This document shows positions 1 through 12,000 of a DNA stretch of 64,000 nt, in pieces. The DNA comes from Pontederia crassipes. Lineage: Eukaryota; Streptophyta; Magnoliopsida; Commelinales; Pontederiaceae. The notes beneath the pieces were generated by a model. The model searched no databases and had not been told where the DNA came from. It was given only the letters and a program-made list of their open reading frames with translations. The stretch lies in contig CM060188.1 of the NCBI GenBank assembly GCA_030549335.1, forward strand, positions 6,138,001 to 6,202,000, read 5' to 3'. Position numbers and translations under genes: made by a program. Numbering within the stretch: the first letter of the stretch is position 1; each line of letters starts with the position of its first letter.

Positions 1-439
1 AAAAATGAAAAAGAATTTTGTCTTTTTTCAAAGGGAGATTTTCTTTTTTTTTTGTGTGCTACAAACTTATTTAAATGAATCAAATAATAAATAGCAGAGC
101 TAATGGACTGATTTATTTGAAAAATATATTAAAAGTAATTGAATAATTGCTGAATTTGATATTTGACATGTATAATCATTTGATCATTTGATCATTACAT
201 GTGCAGCATATGTTTTCAAATTAATAAATTAACATAACGAACTAAGGAAATAAATAAATATTTAATAAAATAAATACAAATTCATAATGTATTAAAGAAA
301 ATGAAATATGTCATTGAACTAATTTATTATTAAATAGTTACTTATATCTTGGCCCATCAGCCTTAACAATGAATAAAAAAGTCTATTTTATGTGCAACGA
401 AAATAAATAAAAAGAGTTTACTACTTATAACAAAGAAAT
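1..439. other. AT-rich flank upstream of the F-box gene
   Basis: This stretch is strongly AT-rich, with poly-A, poly-T and ATTA-type runs. I see no credible exon, RNA gene or terminal repeat. It is the probable distal promoter of the F-box gene, but I could not single out a TATA box with confidence. Confidence 0.5.
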
Positions 440-679
440 ATGACAACAACAAATAAAATCGATTCAAACCTACATATAACCGAAATCGAATCCCACGAAT
501 TAATCGATTCGATCCTCTACACAGCCGCAGCCGCAGCCGCCGGGATCCCTCACCATCTCTCACCTTCAGCCGCCATCGCCACCGCCTGTAAGGACTCCCT
601 GCGGCGGGCAGCATCGCCGTCGTCCATCCCCTCAGCCGCCGCCGATGGACGACTAGGTAAAGTTTTTTACCGACAATGA
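440..679 (+). other. Upstream ORF overlapping the F-box start
   Basis: A 79-codon ATG ORF lies just 5' of the F-box gene. Its TGA stop overlaps the downstream ATG in the string ATGA at 676-679. The first part is AT-rich leader; the second part (about 520-650) is GC-rich with Ala/Ser/Pro codons like those of the F-box N-terminus. It could be a regulatory uORF, ordinary leader sequence, or former coding sequence: a GGTAAAG string at 655-661 could also serve as a 5'-UTR splice donor. I recognise no domain, so a separate protein product is unlikely. Confidence 0.3.
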
Positions 680-1824
680 AAAGACTCAAAAGGATGGACT
701 CCTCTTGGTCTTCGCCTTCTTCCTCTTCTTCACCTTCGTCGGCGGCAGAGGCGGCCATGTGGAACGTCGACATCATCCAAGACATTCTCTCTCGTCTGCC
801 GGCCGTCTCCGTGATCCGACTCAAATCTGTCTGCAAACAATGGCGGGACATCACATCGACGCCCTCCTTCACCTCCGACCACTCGCGCCGCAATCCCAAT
901 CCCACGCCAGGGCTGTTCTTGACGCTTTGGCCGCTCGAAACAAGAAACGGCAACGTCCCGTACGAGTCATGCTCCCTCGACGGTCGCCGCCGTCGGGTTT
1001 TCCCGGGAACCTCTTTTGTTCTAGAAAACTATCATATGCACGGATGCTGCAATGGGCTGATGCTCGGAACAGCCAAAGGCATTCGGCAGAAAATTTTGGT
1101 GTACAATCCAACGACGACGCAGAGCAGGATCTTACCTGTCGATCAGGACTACTACCGCTTTGGTGCTTTTATCGCATTCGATCCCTGTCGATCCACGAAT
1201 TACAGAATCTTCTCACTCTATCGTCCCCCGTCGTTTTCTGGGTTTAAGATCACGGTGTATCATAGCGAGACCAGCTCATGGAAAGAAACCATTTTTGTTG
1301 GCGATCAGAAAGCAATGTCGCTGCTAAGGTCCAGGTGTGATGCTCCAAGCTGTTTCCTCAACGGAGTCATGTATTGGTTTGACACTTATGAAGGGTCCCT
1401 CGTCTCACTTGACATCGAGCAACGCATCATCCAAATGGCCACCGCTCGTCCGCCCATGCATCAAAGCTACGGCTTCCTACATTTTGGTCCGTCGAGAGAC
1501 CGGCTGTGCTTGGTCCGAATCCGTCGTCGTGAAATGGAAGTGCAAGTCTTGGAGCTGGCGACCGACCGTTCGAGTTGGCTCGTGCGGAACAGCGTTCGGA
1601 CGGAGGACATCCATCAGCTGATACGAGAGCTTGTTGGCCCTATATGTTCTTCTATGTACGATGTTGCCAATGGGCGTTGGGACTTGGTCGATGACGAGTT
1701 GGTGCTGGAAGTGGGCCAAACGATTCTTGCATATCATCTCACGAGCAAAACAATTCGTGTGCTTTGCAAGGACTTCGTATTGGGTACTTGGCGAATTTGC
1801 ACCAACACCCTTGTGGCTCCATGA
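676..1824 (+). CDS. F-box protein with C-terminal F-box-associated (FBA-like) region
   Basis: This intronless gene of 382 codons probably encodes the substrate-receptor subunit of an SCF-type ubiquitin ligase. After a Ser-rich N-terminus the F-box runs from about residue 28 to 66, with the motif DIIQDILSRLPAVSVIRLK followed by CKQWRDIT, the usual SKP1-binding helices. The rest has hallmarks of plant F-box-associated domains: HGCCNGLMLG near residue 120, a VYNPTTTQSRILP strand, FDPCRSTNYRIF, and FLNGVMYWF followed by SLVSLDIEQR. Length and order are normal for the family and the frame is clean. Start choice is open: Met at 676, a Met seven codons in, or the Met just before WNVDIIQ all keep the F-box. 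An AATAAA lies about 100 bases past the stop. The target protein cannot be told from sequence, and this family expands fast, so no orthologue is claimed. Confidence 0.9.
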   Translation: MKRLKRMDSSWSSPSSSSSPSSAAEAAMWNVDIIQDILSRLPAVSVIRLKSVCKQWRDITSTPSFTSDHSRRNPNPTPGLFLTLWPLETRNGNVPYESCSLDGRRRRVFPGTSFVLENYHMHGCCNGLMLGTAKGIRQKILVYNPTTTQSRILPVDQDYYRFGAFIAFDPCRSTNYRIFSLYRPPSFSGFKITVYHSETSSWKETIFVGDQKAMSLLRSRCDAPSCFLNGVMYWFDTYEGSLVSLDIEQRIIQMATARPPMHQSYGFLHFGPSRDRLCLVRIRRREMEVQVLELATDRSSWLVRNSVRTEDIHQLIRELVGPICSSMYDVANGRWDLVDDELVLEVGQTILAYHLTSKTIRVLCKDFVLGTWRICTNTLVAP

Positions 1825-3640
1825 AATGAATGTTCAGTTTATATATTGTTTTTTTAGTCTCACGTTGGTTTCCTTTATTTTCCCTGCAAAAAAATTTCTA
1901 GGGAAAAGTTTGACCTCTTCAAACAGAAAATAAATTATGATGGAATTCTTGTTACTAGTTATTTGAGCAACTTCAGATGTCGATTCGATTTCTCATTATC
2001 TCTTTTCCTCTAATCATGTCAGTTTCTTGTCTTTATATGTGAATATCAACATATTGTGGATCTTTCATTACGAATGTCTCTGCATGTGATGAGCTACGAC
2101 TGTTGTTCAAAAAAGAAGAGAACTTTCTTCACTTAATGCCTTTGGTGCATTTGAAGATTGGGATTAACCACGAATTGAATGGAACCTACTAACCGGCAGG
2201 CATATTTGTATCTAAAAGTTATCTGCAAGTTCATCTTTCTCCTCATTTTTGTAGTGCATTTGCTCTTTTCCTTTAAATCTTTTAAAAAATTCATCAACAA
2301 TCTTTGACTAAACTAATTGCGATGCAACTATTGCATTACTCACTGTAGATCACTAGATTTTATAGCAATAATTTTGAGAGGCCACTCTAAATAGGGACAA
2401 AAAAAAGGAATCAATCATTAAGAAACATTTAGTATGGTGAAGGATATGGGAAAAAACAACTGGGTTGAATGCCATAAGGGTTTAAGCATGTGAATCTTCA
2501 TAGCTACAACAATCAATATATGTTGTGTCATACAGTTTTAAAAAAATAGAGACTCAATTTCTGACGTGCATCAGTGAATTAACAAGAAAGGTTGGCTAGA
2601 AAAAGTAGGTCCAAAGATCTTTGCTACATGAACCAAACTTTCCGAAACGGTCTTGAACAGTTACTGAACCAAATATGAAAGAGGCTGCACAAAAAGCACC
2701 AAACCATTGATCATATCAGAGTCTATTATCTGCATAATTTAGGGCTAAAAGAAGCAGGGCATTAACAGGGTCATTAACCATCAAACCAGCAGTTTCTTCA
2801 TAAACTGAAAATAATTATGATATTAGTAAGTTAGTAACTTTGTTATGAGCATATGCACAGATAATATACAAAAAAAGCTTGCCCGAAGGCAACATGTTAT
2901 TCAAAGAAAAATGAAAACTTAAGCAAAGAGTTTCAAGAAAATATTATATATTTATGCGTTACCGCATTTATTTGAATCCACGGTTGAACGGATATTAGTC
3001 CCGTGATATCTGTAATCTTTTGATTATCCCTCGAAAGCATTTTCCATAAAGTAAAATTTAGGTTATAAGGAGATGTTTCTCTAAATGTAATCTTTGTAGA
3101 TTGTCCATCACATTACCTTGTTCATTTACGATAGATAATAAACAATCTGCATTGCCCAGACAATTCACATTGCCTATAAAACGATAATGTAATTTACCTA
3201 TGAAAGGATAGACAATCTACATTATCACCTGAGTTGCAATCTTTTAAATTTTACTTTCCCCATTTATCCTTTTCAATTTTATTTAAATAAATTATAAAAC
3301 ACATTAAATAAATTATAATAATAATTAAATAAAGTATAAAATTAATCAAATAAATATTAGAATTATTATGACTATACTATTATCATATTTTAAAATATAT
3401 TAATTATTTTATAAATTTTAATTTTATAGGTGAAAATATATATTTGTGATTTAAAGTTTACGAAGTTAAAAATATTTTATAAACTCATAAATCTATATTT
3501 TCTTATAAATAACTAATATGAATTGCAAGATAAATTATTTATGCATAGTAAACAAGGTAATGTATATTGTTGACAATTTAACAAATGACAATCTTTCTAA
3601 GAGACACTAGATAATGTTAAATGACAATGCAGTAAACGCA
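1825..3640. other. AT-rich intergenic stretch
   Basis: The first 150 bases are the likely 3' UTR of the F-box gene. The remainder is AT-rich DNA in which I find no exon or RNA gene. Between about 3080 and 3600 the motif GACAATCT and its variants recurs in both orientations (around 3100, 3210 and 3590), which may mark an old miniature inverted-repeat element without clear edges. Confidence 0.4.
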
Positions 3641-3654
3641 CCCTAATATTTAAG

Positions 3655-3880
3655 AGATTGGGTCGAACAGAGATCGAGGCTTCGTGGTTATTGGAGCGAG
3701 CAACATCGGGGCTCTTAGTGTTAGGCCTCTTGGCGTCGGGGCGCGTGGTGATAGGCGATCGTGGCATCCCCAGCGGTGTTGGGGCTCTCGGAATCAAGCG
3801 TCCTAGCGACGTCGGGGCTCTCGACGATGGGGCGAGGGACGATCGGGGCTGGGATGGAGCCAGCCCAATATATTAAGGGG
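3655..3880. other. GC-rich islet of unknown origin
   Basis: A short GC-rich block stands out from AT-rich surroundings. It holds several copies of GGGGCTCT with neighbouring CGACGTCGG-like strings. Short ORFs exist on both strands but are unlike any family I know. It lies just downstream (minus strand) of the truncated DUF641 exon, so it may be the edge of whatever replaced the rest of that gene. Confidence 0.35.
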
Positions 3881-4004
3881 GCCAATATAAAATTTATTGT
3901 TAATCATTATATATGATATATATATACATATTGCAATATTTGATAATAAATTTTATTAGTGTCAACTGTCAAATAAAAGATTCAAAATGGAAAATTTAGA
4001 TATA

Positions 4005-4241
4005 TAATAAAGTTTATCGGCAACATGGATCTTATCTCGGCCATATGGGGTATGAGCTTCCTGAAGTTGAGCATACGCTGCCTTCAGAGAGGAAATATTG
4101 CTGAAAATCTTGGATATCATGGTATCTATGCTTTCCTTGTTTTCATTTACAGTTTCATCAAACGGCTGAGGATAAACCTTCTGATTATTGTTGTCATGAC
4201 TTTGTGCCTCCTTACTCCCTGTTCGTAGCATTGATATTCAC
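4005..4241 (-). pseudogene. Truncated DUF641 / GIL1-IRKI-type gene, first coding exon only
   Basis: On the minus strand a splice acceptor (CTTCTTCTAG, AG at 4243-4242) opens an exon with ATG at 4231. The translation holds the hallmark of the plant DUF641 family (GRAVITROPIC IN THE LIGHT 1 and IRK-interacting proteins): KVYPQPFDE, then ISKIFSNISSLKAAY and QLQEAHTPY, then KIHVADKL. In the family the chain continues after ADKL with a VISELKNLSELK-like helix and several hundred further residues. Here it turns into AT-rich nonsense and stops at 3962. No remaining coding sequence is visible down to the F-box gene, so the gene is truncated. Family members act in phototropic and gravitropic signalling; this copy is presumably dead. 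Similarity is strong by eye but not searched. Confidence 0.75.
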
Positions 4242-4243
4242 CT

Positions 4244-5945
4244 AGAAGAAGCAAGTCCAAGTGTAGTCATTAATTGGAAATTATCTGCAGAGTTGCAATA
4301 GATTGTTGATGTTGTTCTTCACGGGCACAATCCTAAACTTAGAATGATGAATTAGGAGAAAAACTATGACTATCAGCATGTTCTCAAGCACACAATTTCA
4401 TCTTGCCAAAGTTAAAAATGTGCATTGACTATGCAGTGACTGAAAAAAACAATAATCCGGTAAAACGAGGCAAAATGGAAGAGGAAAAAGTTTCTAAGCC
4501 ATATAACAGAAAAGTCGAGAGAAAAAACAATTAGGATCTTTCAACCTAAAGCAGTTAGCAGCTCTTGCAGTGTGGCAAACCACAAGGAACACAGAAATCA
4601 AGATAGTTATCCTTGATGTGTAGATTATAAAATTATAGCATCATGAACTTAATATCTGGCCCTAATCTTGAGCATTCTGTATAGAAAGTTATCAAGATAG
4701 CTTATCTCAGACATGTGATCATGAAAATCAAGTTATGCGTGTGAGGATACTGGGGCAAGCAGGAGTTCCAATGTCACCTTGCTGGTATCAGTTACCACAT
4801 CACTCAAGTTCAACGCAAACTTCACAAGTTATCCAAAAAAAAAAAAGAAAAGAAAATACAAACTTCACAAGGTTGACTTTAGTACCTGATTTACATGTTA
4901 ACGTTTTTCCAACTATTTTGAAGAAATTAAATACCATAATTTGAGTGATAGATTCTTCTCACAATTCAACTTTCTTGTCAACATATATGGCAGCAGAGAA
5001 AGAAGAAAGGATAACTTAAAAGTTCAAGACGAATAAGGTCAAACAGCTGGCTTTCATTTACTTTTCATGGACATTTAAATATCCACGAGCATTGTCAATA
5101 AATGTCAGTCCAATGTAATCTAAGTATTTATTAGGATACGACAGGATGAGCCACAAAGAAATGAAAATGTGACAAGGCATCATGCCTTTCTTCCTACTTA
5201 AGCACAGCATTTCACTTGATTATTTGATTTTAGTAAAGACTAAGGATACCACTACAGTTTTCCCATGGAAATCATTCATTTCAACAAGTTTTTAAATGAA
5301 ATAACAATGATAAATGAATTATCTTGTTAGAAGACTACCGTGATCATGGCTACTAACCCCGTCAACAAGTCCTTCTGGACCTTCAAATCGGGGCTGCAAG
5401 CTCTCCAGTCTATCGACTTGTGTTCAACTCGATACCCAACTGCCCCTACTCCTGTTTGGAAAAAAAAACAGTTCTTTTGTTCGCTACGAGTCAGCTACTC
5501 ATGTACTCTTTACAATCCAAAAACACATGAAGAAAGATTATTCACATCCCCAAGAAGCCCCAAAAATTCCAAGGTATGAAGTGCAAACTAAAGGGAAGCA
5601 TGAGAAACACAGACGAACCGAATGAGGCCCTAAAGGTCGAATCTACTCAATCAACAACATTAAGAGATTCCCCTGTCCAACTGCAATCTCCTGATGAGAG
5701 GGCGTGCATTCAAAAAACAATAAAGATCCATGCAATGAACAAAAGAGAAGGCAAACATCGACGACTCAGAACAATGATCCCCAAGTCGACACACACAAGC
5801 ACAAAAAGAGGAGAAGAAGTAGAGAAACCTAATGCAGGCAGCGACGTGACGAAGGATCTCAGGAGGGTTGCACGATCGACGTTCACAAATTTCTTGGGGT
5901 TCGCCTGAAAAAATGGAGGGGGAGGGAGGGTAGCGTTAGGGTTTT
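4244..5945 (-). other. Probable leader, 5'-UTR intron and old promoter of the truncated DUF641 gene
   Basis: Because the DUF641 exon begins with a splice acceptor only ten bases before its ATG, a non-coding leader exon should lie upstream on the minus strand. A pyrimidine-rich block at about 5830-5940, followed by moderately GC-rich sequence, looks like such a leader. The rest (4244-5560) is AT-rich and would be intron. Small ORFs on the plus strand here (5340-5908) show no domain and I regard them as chance. Confidence 0.3.
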
Positions 5946-7301
5946 GTTTTCTTCATTCGAAGGGTTCATTCAGGGGAAGCAAGTACAGGGTGGTGGTGGT
6001 GGTCACTGGTCAGCTGTTCATGGTGAACAGTGAACACTTTTCTTTTTCCTCTAGGTTTTAAATAAATTTTATAAAAGGCAAGTATTTATTTTATTTTATC
6101 TTTTATTAATATTATTTATTCACAAATTTGATTAAATTATTTTTCTTGTCATAATGATAAAATGGTCTTGAAAATGATAAAAATATCAAAATAACTTTGG
6201 AGAGCTTGATAAAGAGTTAAATTTTGATTAACATTCCTTTTTTGCCTTTGTTGTTTTGTAATGGGTTTGGTTAGATGCTATTAGGAATACCGAAATATTT
6301 TTGTCTACAGTCATGATGAGAGATTAATTAATTAAATTTAATTGTCCAATTAGAATTTGCCACGGCTTACAAACCAAACGAGTCGTCTTGTAGAGGGAAG
6401 GAAGGATTTTATTTTTGCACGTATATTATTTTATTTTAAATTTAACTACTTCTTTAGGCATAAGCCTCATTCATCATCAACGAATATATAACTTTTTTCC
6501 CGTCATGAACTTATTATATAGACATTTTTTGAAACATTTTAAGTTCTTGATCTAGTGGCAAAAAGAAAGAATCAGATCCCCTTTTTATTATAACTTGATG
6601 ATTCCATGGCCAATGTTTTTTCTTTCTTTTTTTTGGGTGAGAATGATCAGTTCAATTTCAAGAACAGGTTGAACAGGAATATGATGATCTCTCTTTTTTT
6701 TTTTTGTCATAGGATTCTTCTGCCATATGCATTTGTATTTTTTTTTCTTTTTGGCAAGTAGATCTTGGCGGCTTGGACGAGACACACGTGTGTGTGGACA
6801 AATGAATGATAACTTAGGGATAAATTGAATAAAAATATTATTCAAATAATTGTCAATAATTATATTCATTATTTTTAAAATTTTATGAACTTATGTACAA
6901 CGTATTTTTCATAATTTTTTATGTTATAAAATTATTTTTTATTGTCATTAATGATCATCTAAATTATTCATAAAAAAATATAAAAAAAATAAAGTAAATT
7001 ATGCATAAGCTCGCTTGACATGTACTTCACATGTAAAGCGCTCAACATATACATTAAACCATATATATATAAGAAGGGTTTTTAAATTTGAACAAAAAAG
7101 GAAACAACAAAATATTAGTTTCATTTTAAAGAAAATGGAAATGGAAAATAAATTCTAAAAAATAAAATAAATAACAAATACAAATAAAAGAAACAAATTA
7201 AAATTAAAAATTTAGTTCCTTGAAAAAAGTTGTCTCGTGCCCTATAGTCTGCTAATTCTATCTCGAACTTACTATTTAAAAGAAGCAGCTACTTTGGAAA
7301 T

Positions 7302-7371
<70 letters not shown>

Positions 7372-8780
7372 CAACTGGAGTGTTCTTGATTTGCTTCTTT
7401 CAAAAGAGCTTTTTTTTCTGGGTGAATGTGTTTGTAGAAGATACAATTTTCTAAAATTTAAAATGAAACTTTTAGGAATGAAAACAAGATCAAGAATTTT
7501 ATTTGCTAAAAACATTTATGTAGGGTTTTCTACAGAAGCAATCGTAATAAACAGAACCATAACCCCAAAAGACTAAGAAATTTCATATAATTTCAACACA
7601 ACCTCTAATCGTTTTATGTATTGGTAACTATTACCAATAATTATCTAACCATCAAGACCTTTATGTTCACACCGTAAAATTCTTTAAAATAGAAATAATA
7701 ATTTGTTTATTTATCTTTTGTCCAAATCCATTCTTTTTCCTATACATAGGTTGTGGACCCGACAGTGGATAAAAAAATTGTTGACAATGAGCGAGAGATG
7801 TTCATCTTTCAAAGAAAAGTAACGTGATGATATTTTTAAGATCTTTCCAATTGTTTGTCTCAACAATTTCTAATTTCGACTCCACAAAACCCGTTTGATA
7901 ATTGAATTTTATTTTTTTTATTAATTAATTATACTATAATGGTGCGGAAAGTCTAATTCCACAATTCTCTAGATACCTACACGACGAAATTTCACGGTTC
8001 AAGAGTTAAGAATTTATCGATAGGTAAAATTGCTCAAACTACTTCGATACCGGACAAATGCTTCGTTCGAAAAGTACAACAATGTAGAGTGAATCATGGA
8101 AAGAGGAGAAGCTTTTTTATTGAAACATATAAATTTATCTTAATTCCTTTTTCTATCTTCCCGGAGTTGGCACTAAAATTTCGAATTTAAAACAATATCA
8201 CAAATGAAGGAAAATGGTTTTTTTTACAACATAAAATTTTGGGATTTATTAATTTAATGGGACACTTCCTATGTCCCAAAATTATTTGCACAAGATATTC
8301 GAGCAAAGATGAAGCAATTTATTATAGCGATAAAAACGGAATAGAATAATTCTAACCAAATAAAAATTCCAAAGAAGCTACAACTTGATTAGATTTTACC
8401 CCCATGTTTCGACACAGGCATTTGTAAGCCACCAGTTGGCCAAATTCAAAGGCGCATCACAAACACACGTGAATATGAATATTGAACATCTGAATCTTGT
8501 ATCTCCATTATGAATGAAAGAATGTTCAGCATATCCGCCTGTACTTGATGGTTGTAACATAGAACACTCGCTATTTTTTGTTCCCCCTTTCATAACAATA
8601 CACTATTATATATATAAAATTATCGAAGACTTTGATATCCCTATTATTTTGAGTTCAATAGAAGGAAAACAAAGTCTTTTACAAAGATATCGACACAAAA
8701 ATTACTGAGCAGGCAAATGGTTTTACCAAGAAAACGGAACTGCTTTCCTGATTTCTGAACAAAAACTTTCAGTGGTCCAG
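5946..8780. other. AT-rich intergenic stretch
   Basis: No credible exon, RNA gene or bounded transposon is visible here. The stretch holds poly-A/T runs, a GGTGGT run near 5990 and a long (AT)n tract listed separately. The last part (about 8780-9091) is probably the 3' UTR of the EPCR-like gene on the minus strand. Confidence 0.4.
7306..7371. repeat. (AT)n microsatellite, about 33 dinucleotides
   Basis: An uninterrupted run of alternating A and T covers about 66 bases. Such tracts are highly length-variable in plants. Confidence 0.97.
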
Positions 8781-9091
8781 CAATTTGTGATCTTTTTTTT
8801 TTCTTTCATATGTTGCAAATCCAGGAATATGGAGTTACAAATACAATAGCAGCATACAAAAATCTAACAGCTATCTTTGTACAAAAATTACAGCTTTATC
8901 GGCTTAATTTCAATAGCCCATGCACAAAATTGGCTTCAAAAGGGAGACCCTGCCGCACAAATAAATAAGAGCATCGCCTGGCATTTATAAACAAAATACC
9001 TCCAGGTAGATTCCGCCTAGAAGGTAAGCTTTAAGCACGGGATCACTGGGTTTAATCTTACCAGAAAAGAAGAGAGATCAGGAGTTACCTG

Positions 9092-12000
9092 TCAATTTAG
9101 AATGGACGTAGCAAGGTCAGGGGAGCCTGATGCCTGCATTATATCTGCAATTCTTAATGCCATGACAGATTTGTACGCAGCAAGTTCAGCTTGTTTCATG
9201 AGCATCTGAGCCCTCCGACGCATTCGGATAGCATTCTGCAAAGCTCTGCTTGCAGCATGTTCAGCTTTTTGAACCCTTTGCCAGGTCTCTTGGTTCTCGT
9301 CGTGAGGCTCATTATCCTCTTTCGTCAAAGCTGCATGTGTTATCAATCAGTCAAATTTAGGTGCAGTGCTTATTCCAGGACATGAGGGAATCAAACAAGA
9401 ACAATAAAAAAGAAAGGACAAACAATTTTCAAGTACAACATACAGCAGTATATGATGTAACCAGTTATGCGGCAATGCTATGACATCAGAAAACTTCAAA
9501 ACGCAAGAAAAATCAGAACATGTATCAAACATAGTTAAGATTTCTTACACAATATATCTCTTAAGGTGAGAAGTGCCAACTAAAAAGGTGATTCAAGAAA
9601 TACTTTACAACATGCGCATCTCAAAATAGGGACTCAAATCAATTAGGAAAAAAATAAAACTTTCATGATACAAAATACAGCAGAAGATGGAGACAACGAA
9701 GACAAACCTTCAAGGAATTGTGGCTTTGCTCTAGCAGACTGGCTTCGCTGTCTCTTAAAAGACCTCTTTCTCCGGAAGCATGGATTTATTATCAGTGGCC
9801 TTTGCGGTGGAGAACCCTGAATTATAAATAACAAAAAAAAGAAGGAACGAAATGTCAGATCTATCACACGGTACTATCTAATGTAGTGACGTGGTGAGAA
9901 CGTAGAAAATAATATGGGGCAGCATCTCTCCATCAATAGCAAATAAATAAATAAATAAAATACTGTCATGCCTAGACCACGAATATGAAATTGCGAACAA
10001 TTTCACAAAATAAGCCATGGAACAAACTAATGATATTACAAAGTTGTAGGCAATCACAAAGTTACAAAAAAAAACAATATGGAACGCCAACTCTTCATTA
10101 ACAGAAAATGGAAAGAAGAAACAACTTAATGAAACTACTTCTGAATCCCATGAACTAAACATTGTTGGAATGTTCCATGTGCCAACCGCTCCATAGCAGA
10201 TCATGAAAAGTGCATAACTCGAAATTCATGACGTAAATTATTAAATTGAGACTAGTTTCACTTTGTTTTTTTTTCTTGAATGCCTAAGCCAGGAAGTTTT
10301 CTAGTTCAGTTGCAAAAGTCTCCTATAAACGAGTTCTAAGTTACACAGGATTTGATTGGTAGAAGAAAAAAATAATTTAGTCATACAGCTTTGATTTTCT
10401 TCTTTTTTTTTTTTTTGAGAGGAAGCATTGATTTAAGAAACCATTGAGAAGATATCTAATCACAAAATATTTCTCTTTGTTATTATGCTCAACATGAATA
10501 AGTACCACGTAAAGATTTTTTTTTTTTTTGAGAAGAACCACATAAAGAAATATGTATGTTTCATACTTGAGAAAGAAAGTATGCAACACTCAAACTACAA
10601 ATATACAAATGGTATTTATGCACCATTAACTGCACCTTAAAGGAGGATTAGTGCAGTTATGCACAGAAATTATGCAAGTTTGGGACCAACTAAAATGTAA
10701 AGGATTAGTGCAATTATGCACAGAAATTATGGAAGTTTGGGACCAATTAAAATTCATACAATAAACTTACATATTACCTGTTCAATTCTACGACATATGA
10801 CATGTTTCAGGCCACTGTAATAGCCTGAGAATAAACCAATACAAAGTGCTCTCCAATTTCTACTGTAGTAGTATTACTAGCATCCACAAACTAGTCATAA
10901 GCTTGAAGCATACTCAATTTGAAAATGGGGTAGTAGTCCTAGGTTCAATTCCTAGAGTTGCCACTCTATCAATTCTTTATCCTGACTCTAGATTAGTAAG
11001 GTGCTAATAGACCTGAACGCAGGGACTCAAGTGGGAACCCATAAAAAAATATGGTAGGAAATAGAATAAACTAGAAGGTGATCCCCTTTCATACTTGTAA
11101 TTGTTTTCTTTTTTTCTTTTTTCTTTTTTTATTGAGTTCATACTTGTAAAATATGTGATGTCATGCATGCAGAATCATATCAAATTTCCTCATTCATAAT
11201 GGAAATATGTGTTGCTGGACATTAAGTAAACTGCAAATAGAAACATCACATTCAGAGTTTAGAAACAAGCAATAGCATATGATATCTTTTTAGTTAACAG
11301 TTCACCAAACATGTGGTTGTCATGACTAGTCTCAACTCTCAACAAGATGGAACAATTGAGATTACCTGAAAGATCCTCATCAAAGATGTGTTCCTTCTGT
11401 TTCGCTTTTCTATCCAGTAGTCATAAATAGCAGCCAGCACATCCCTATTTTCAAAATCCTGGAAATGGGTCAAGGCTTGCTCTTTGTCATATATGTCCAT
11501 TGTGTTTGTGTAAGCATCCTTTTCAAAGGCATAAATTATCTTCTCAAAAGCTTCTTGGGAAACATATGAGAAGTTACTTCTCCCCATTGAAGAATGTAAA
11601 TTTAGCTCATTCAACCACTCTTCGTCCCCAGAGTCCATATCATATTGAGTGTTTTCACTAACCAAAGCTCGTTGAACTTCAGTGGCCCTCGTCTTGATGT
11701 ACTCAACAGGGCGTATAAAAGAAGATGTATCACAATCAGAGACCTCTTTAACACCTGGGACATGAATTACTCGTGCAGGGACCTCCTGAATGTTGCGCTC
11801 ACAGCATTCTGAATGTAGCTCCTTGAATACAGACCAATTCCATCTGTCCAGAAATTCAAGCTTCCAACCATCCTCTCCTTGCCACATATAGGAATGCGTG
11901 AAACGATTTACAACACACGGCTTCATAAACTGAGGCTTATGGAGATACCGAAGCATGCCTCTCGACTTGATTGCAATGCACCAGCCAGAAGATGAGTCAT

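Noticed and set aside
7276..7515. 79-codon ORF with repeated Tyr-Ile
   Set aside because: It is the (AT)n microsatellite read in frame.
10925..10990. Possible tRNA or SINE (GGTTCAATTCC B-box-like string)
   Set aside because: No A box at the right distance and no cloverleaf pairing found by eye; noted only in the intron entry.
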